Of a DNA stretch of 42,378 nucleotides, positions 40,949 through 42,378 are shown piece by piece. The DNA is from Clostridium liquoris (GTDB lineage Bacteria; Bacillota; Clostridia; Clostridiales; Clostridiaceae), in the NCBI RefSeq assembly GCF_002995785.1, contig NZ_PVXO01000064.1, forward strand, positions 1 through 42,378. Reading direction: 5' to 3'. The translations under genes were made by a program, and so were the position numbers. The notes beneath the pieces are model-generated. The model saw only the letters and a list, made by a program, of their open reading frames with translations. It did not search any database and was not told the origin of the DNA. Positions within the stretch are counted from its first letter, which is position 1, and each line of letters starts with the position of its first letter.

Positions 40949-40976
40949 AAAAAGAAGTGCACAGCACTTCTTTTTA
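40949..40976. terminator. Bidirectional terminator of spoVA operon and CAP gene
   Basis: A perfect 12-bp stem AAAAAGAAGTGC/GCACTTCTTTTT with loop ACA, located between two convergent genes. Confidence 0.92.
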
Positions 40977-40978
40977 TA

Positions 40979-41794
40979 CTATCTAGGTTTACTAATAAAC
41001 ATCTGTGAAAACATATTTCCGTAAGGGCCTCCTGCTTTAATGCCTATACCTATATGAGTATAGTTAGGATTTAATATGTTTTGTCTGTGACCAGGAGAAT
41101 TCATTAATGCGTTTTCAGCATTTTCTACACTTTGATTACCTGCAATATTTTCTCCTGCTTGAACGAATTTAATACCAAAGGATTTCATCATATCAAATGG
41201 GCTTCCATACTTAGGAGAATTATGACTAAAATAATTATTATCTATCATATCCTGAGCCTTAGTCCTAGCCACATTAGCTAATTGCATATCAACTGTTAAA
41301 GGTGGTAAATTATTTTGGGCTCGAGCTTCATTCACCAAGTTTACCATTTTTTGTTCTGCATCAGTTAGTGTAGTAGAAGTTGTTTCAGTAGCTGGTGTTT
41401 TAGGCGTATTTGTTCCCTGTGGGACTGTCCCAGAGGTATCAGGTGTGGTAGTTGGCTTTTTATCCTCAGCTACTATTGGTGTACATTGTGACTTAGGAAC
41501 GAATCCGATATTATTGTCAGGAAGTTTTACAGCAAACCAATCTGAAACTTGGCTTACTACATCAAAGGTATTATCTTTATTTGATTTTTGGGCCACAGGG
41601 GCATTACCTGAACAACCTGTTCTTACATTTGCTGTATCAGAAGTAATTTTTACTCTTTCAATGTCTCCCATTTTAGAAACGGAAGATTCTACGCCACCTA
41701 TAGCTTGCTGCTTTTGCGGCTTTTGCTGTTGTGCACATGAAGTAGCACAAATGGATGATATAATTAATGTTAAAGCAATAAGCTGCTTTTTCAC
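40979..41794 (-). CDS. Exported SH3b and CAP-domain protein (YkwD-like)
   Basis: The 271-residue product has a signal peptide with a possible lipoprotein cysteine (LIISSICATSC, atypical box), then an SH3b-like part (~45-110: VKITSDTANVRTGCSG, then WFAVKLPDNNIGFVP). A Thr/Pro-rich linker follows (~112-145), then a C-terminal CAP/SCP domain (~148-271) with LVNEARAQNNLPPL, YFSHNSPKYGSPFDMM, GENIAGNQS and HRQNILNPNYTHIGIG. The GTG at 41794 is chosen because AAGGAG lies 8 nt before; an earlier GTG at 41803 overlaps that site. CAP proteins of spore formers occur on spores and cell envelopes; biochemical function unknown. Proximity to the spoVA operon may be coincidental. Confidence 0.9.
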   Translation of the reverse strand: MKKQLIALTLIISSICATSCAQQQKPQKQQAIGGVESSVSKMGDIERVKITSDTANVRTGCSGNAPVAQKSNKDNTFDVVSQVSDWFAVKLPDNNIGFVPKSQCTPIVAEDKKPTTTPDTSGTVPQGTNTPKTPATETTSTTLTDAEQKMVNLVNEARAQNNLPPLTVDMQLANVARTKAQDMIDNNYFSHNSPKYGSPFDMMKSFGIKFVQAGENIAGNQSVENAENALMNSPGHRQNILNPNYTHIGIGIKAGGPYGNMFSQMFISKPR

Positions 41795-42096
41795 ATAACT
41801 CACTCCTTTATTTTAATATTTAGTACATATAAATAGTATTAGTAGAATTTCAAATTTTATTAGAAAAATTTCATAAAACATGATAAAAAAATTTTTAGCT
41901 TAAATACTTGTCCAGGTGTATCTATAATAGTATTTTTAACAAATAAATAGAAAATAGAAGTATCTTAAATATAATTTGGATTCAATGGGATTATAAATAA
42001 AAATATAGTTTAAGTACCGTGGTATGATATATTTTGTTCCCAAGAAAACACATTCATCAGCGAATTAATTGATGAAAAATAAATTTAAAAAATGTG

Positions 42097-42125
42097 TTGA
42101 CAAAGGAATTTAGAAATGATAATCT
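42097..42125 (+). promoter_or_regulatory. rrn promoter
   Basis: A perfect TTGACA (-35, 42097-42102), 17-nt spacer, and TAATCT (-10, 42120-42125). An alternative -10 is GATAAT two bases earlier. It lies about 230 nt before the 16S start. Confidence 0.65.
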
Positions 42126-42149
42126 ATATAAGCTGTCACATGATAGCAA

Positions 42150-42170
42150 TGGTCTTTGAAAATTAAACAG
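42150..42170 (+). promoter_or_regulatory. rrn leader boxA-like / processing element
   Basis: tggtctttgaaaattaaac followed by ag is the phrase that precedes 16S and 23S genes in many clostridia; CTTTGAAAA resembles boxA, used for transcription antitermination, and helps form the precursor stem. Confidence 0.5.
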
Positions 42171-42357
42171 AGAAGAGAAACCAGTCAATTCTTAACAGGT
42201 AACTGTTAAAATAGCGATGAGCTAAAAAATTGACAGAAACGAGCAGTACAAGGAATGTGGTGCAGTGAGGAGCGGAGTTTACTTCAGTAAATGAGCACCG
42301 GAGCAAGCCAACATGACGAAGTAATGCGAAGTTTATGGCAATTTTTGATTAAACTTT

Positions 42358-42378
42358 TAAATTGAGAGTTTGATCCTG
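42358..42378 (+). rRNA. 16S ribosomal RNA, 5' end only
   Basis: AAATTGAGAGTTTGATCCTG at the window edge is the universal 16S start; AGAGTTTGATCCTG corresponds to E. coli positions 8-21. The gene continues past the window. Confidence 0.95.

Larger units (their letters stand above)
41795..42357 (+). other. Ribosomal RNA operon promoter and leader region
   Basis: About 560 nt without a protein gene. The first ~250 nt are AT-rich and unremarkable. From 42097 there is a promoter, a CTTTGAAAATTAAACAG anti-termination-like box (42150-42170), a GTCAATT/AATTGAC long-range stem (42184-42190 with 42228-42234) and a structured GC-richer segment (42240-42340) containing GTTTACT-TC-AGTAAAT hairpin. Such leaders precede clostridial 16S genes. 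Confidence 0.7.

Noticed and set aside
1-42378. CRISPR array or prophage
   Set aside because: No set of regularly spaced direct repeats and no phage structural, integrase or lysis genes were seen. The R repeats at 32160-34276 are irregularly spaced and lie at gene ends.

Overview
The window is AT-rich DNA from an anaerobic, endospore-forming Firmicute, most likely Clostridium sensu stricto. The signs are low GC, TTG/GTG starts behind strong GGAGG sites, agr-type quorum-sensing genes, a PfoR-like protein, cell-wall-binding type 2 repeats, a spoVA operon and a clostridial-type rRNA leader. The species cannot be fixed from the sequence. The window ends in the first bases of a 16S rRNA gene.

Layout. 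1-3.5 kb: a terminator, a cupin gene, a decayed SWIM zinc-finger gene, a PPOX-type flavoprotein, an Rrf2 regulator, and a TPP riboswitch controlling the thiamine transporter subunit ThiT. 3.5-10.1 kb: a MerR regulator divergent from a heterodimeric ABC multidrug-type exporter, an unknown membrane protein, and a PadR/HAAS-domain pair. 10.3-12.7 kb: a metal-type operon with a large inverted-repeat operator, arsR, hgcA (corrinoid protein of mercury methylation), hgcB (its ferredoxin) and a broken arsC. 13-15.7 kb: PfoR-like membrane protein, ketopantoate-reductase-family enzyme and MarR regulator. 15.8-18 kb: a type II restriction-modification pair (Dam-like methylase plus PD-(D/E)XK nuclease). 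18.2-19.4 kb: a small FakA/YloV-like domain protein and an arsenite methyltransferase (ArsM) gene interrupted by an in-frame TGA exactly at a conserved arsenic-binding cysteine, read here as selenocysteine. 19.5-21.3 kb: a DUF4317 protein and a single-pass membrane peptide.

21.5-24.3 kb is a complete agr-like quorum-sensing locus. The LytTR regulator and GHKL kinase run on the plus strand and converge on agrB-agrD on the minus strand; the 46-residue AgrD predicts a serine (lactone) autoinducing peptide. 24.5-29.6 kb holds an MFS exporter, a D-aminoacylase-type amidohydrolase with its permease, and a PduO-type cobalamin adenosyltransferase. 30.1-34.3 kb has a second LytTR/GHKL pair without agrB/D, followed by tandemly duplicated small membrane proteins punctuated by a GGTACCTGACCCC repeat. 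34.3-35.4 kb has a flippase gene cut by an internally deleted IS605-type TnpB element. 35.4-37.5 kb encodes a secreted protein with cell-wall-binding repeats and a propeller-like domain. 37.6-40.9 kb is a spoVA2mob-like operon (DUF1657, 2Duf, SpoVAC, SpoVAD, SpoVAE, DUF1657) behind a sigma-G-like promoter. A CAP-domain surface protein and the rRNA promoter/leader close the window.

The most notable points are hgcAB embedded between arsR and a dying arsC, the probable selenoprotein ArsM about 6 kb away, the Ser-type agr system, and the mobile-type spore-resistance operon.
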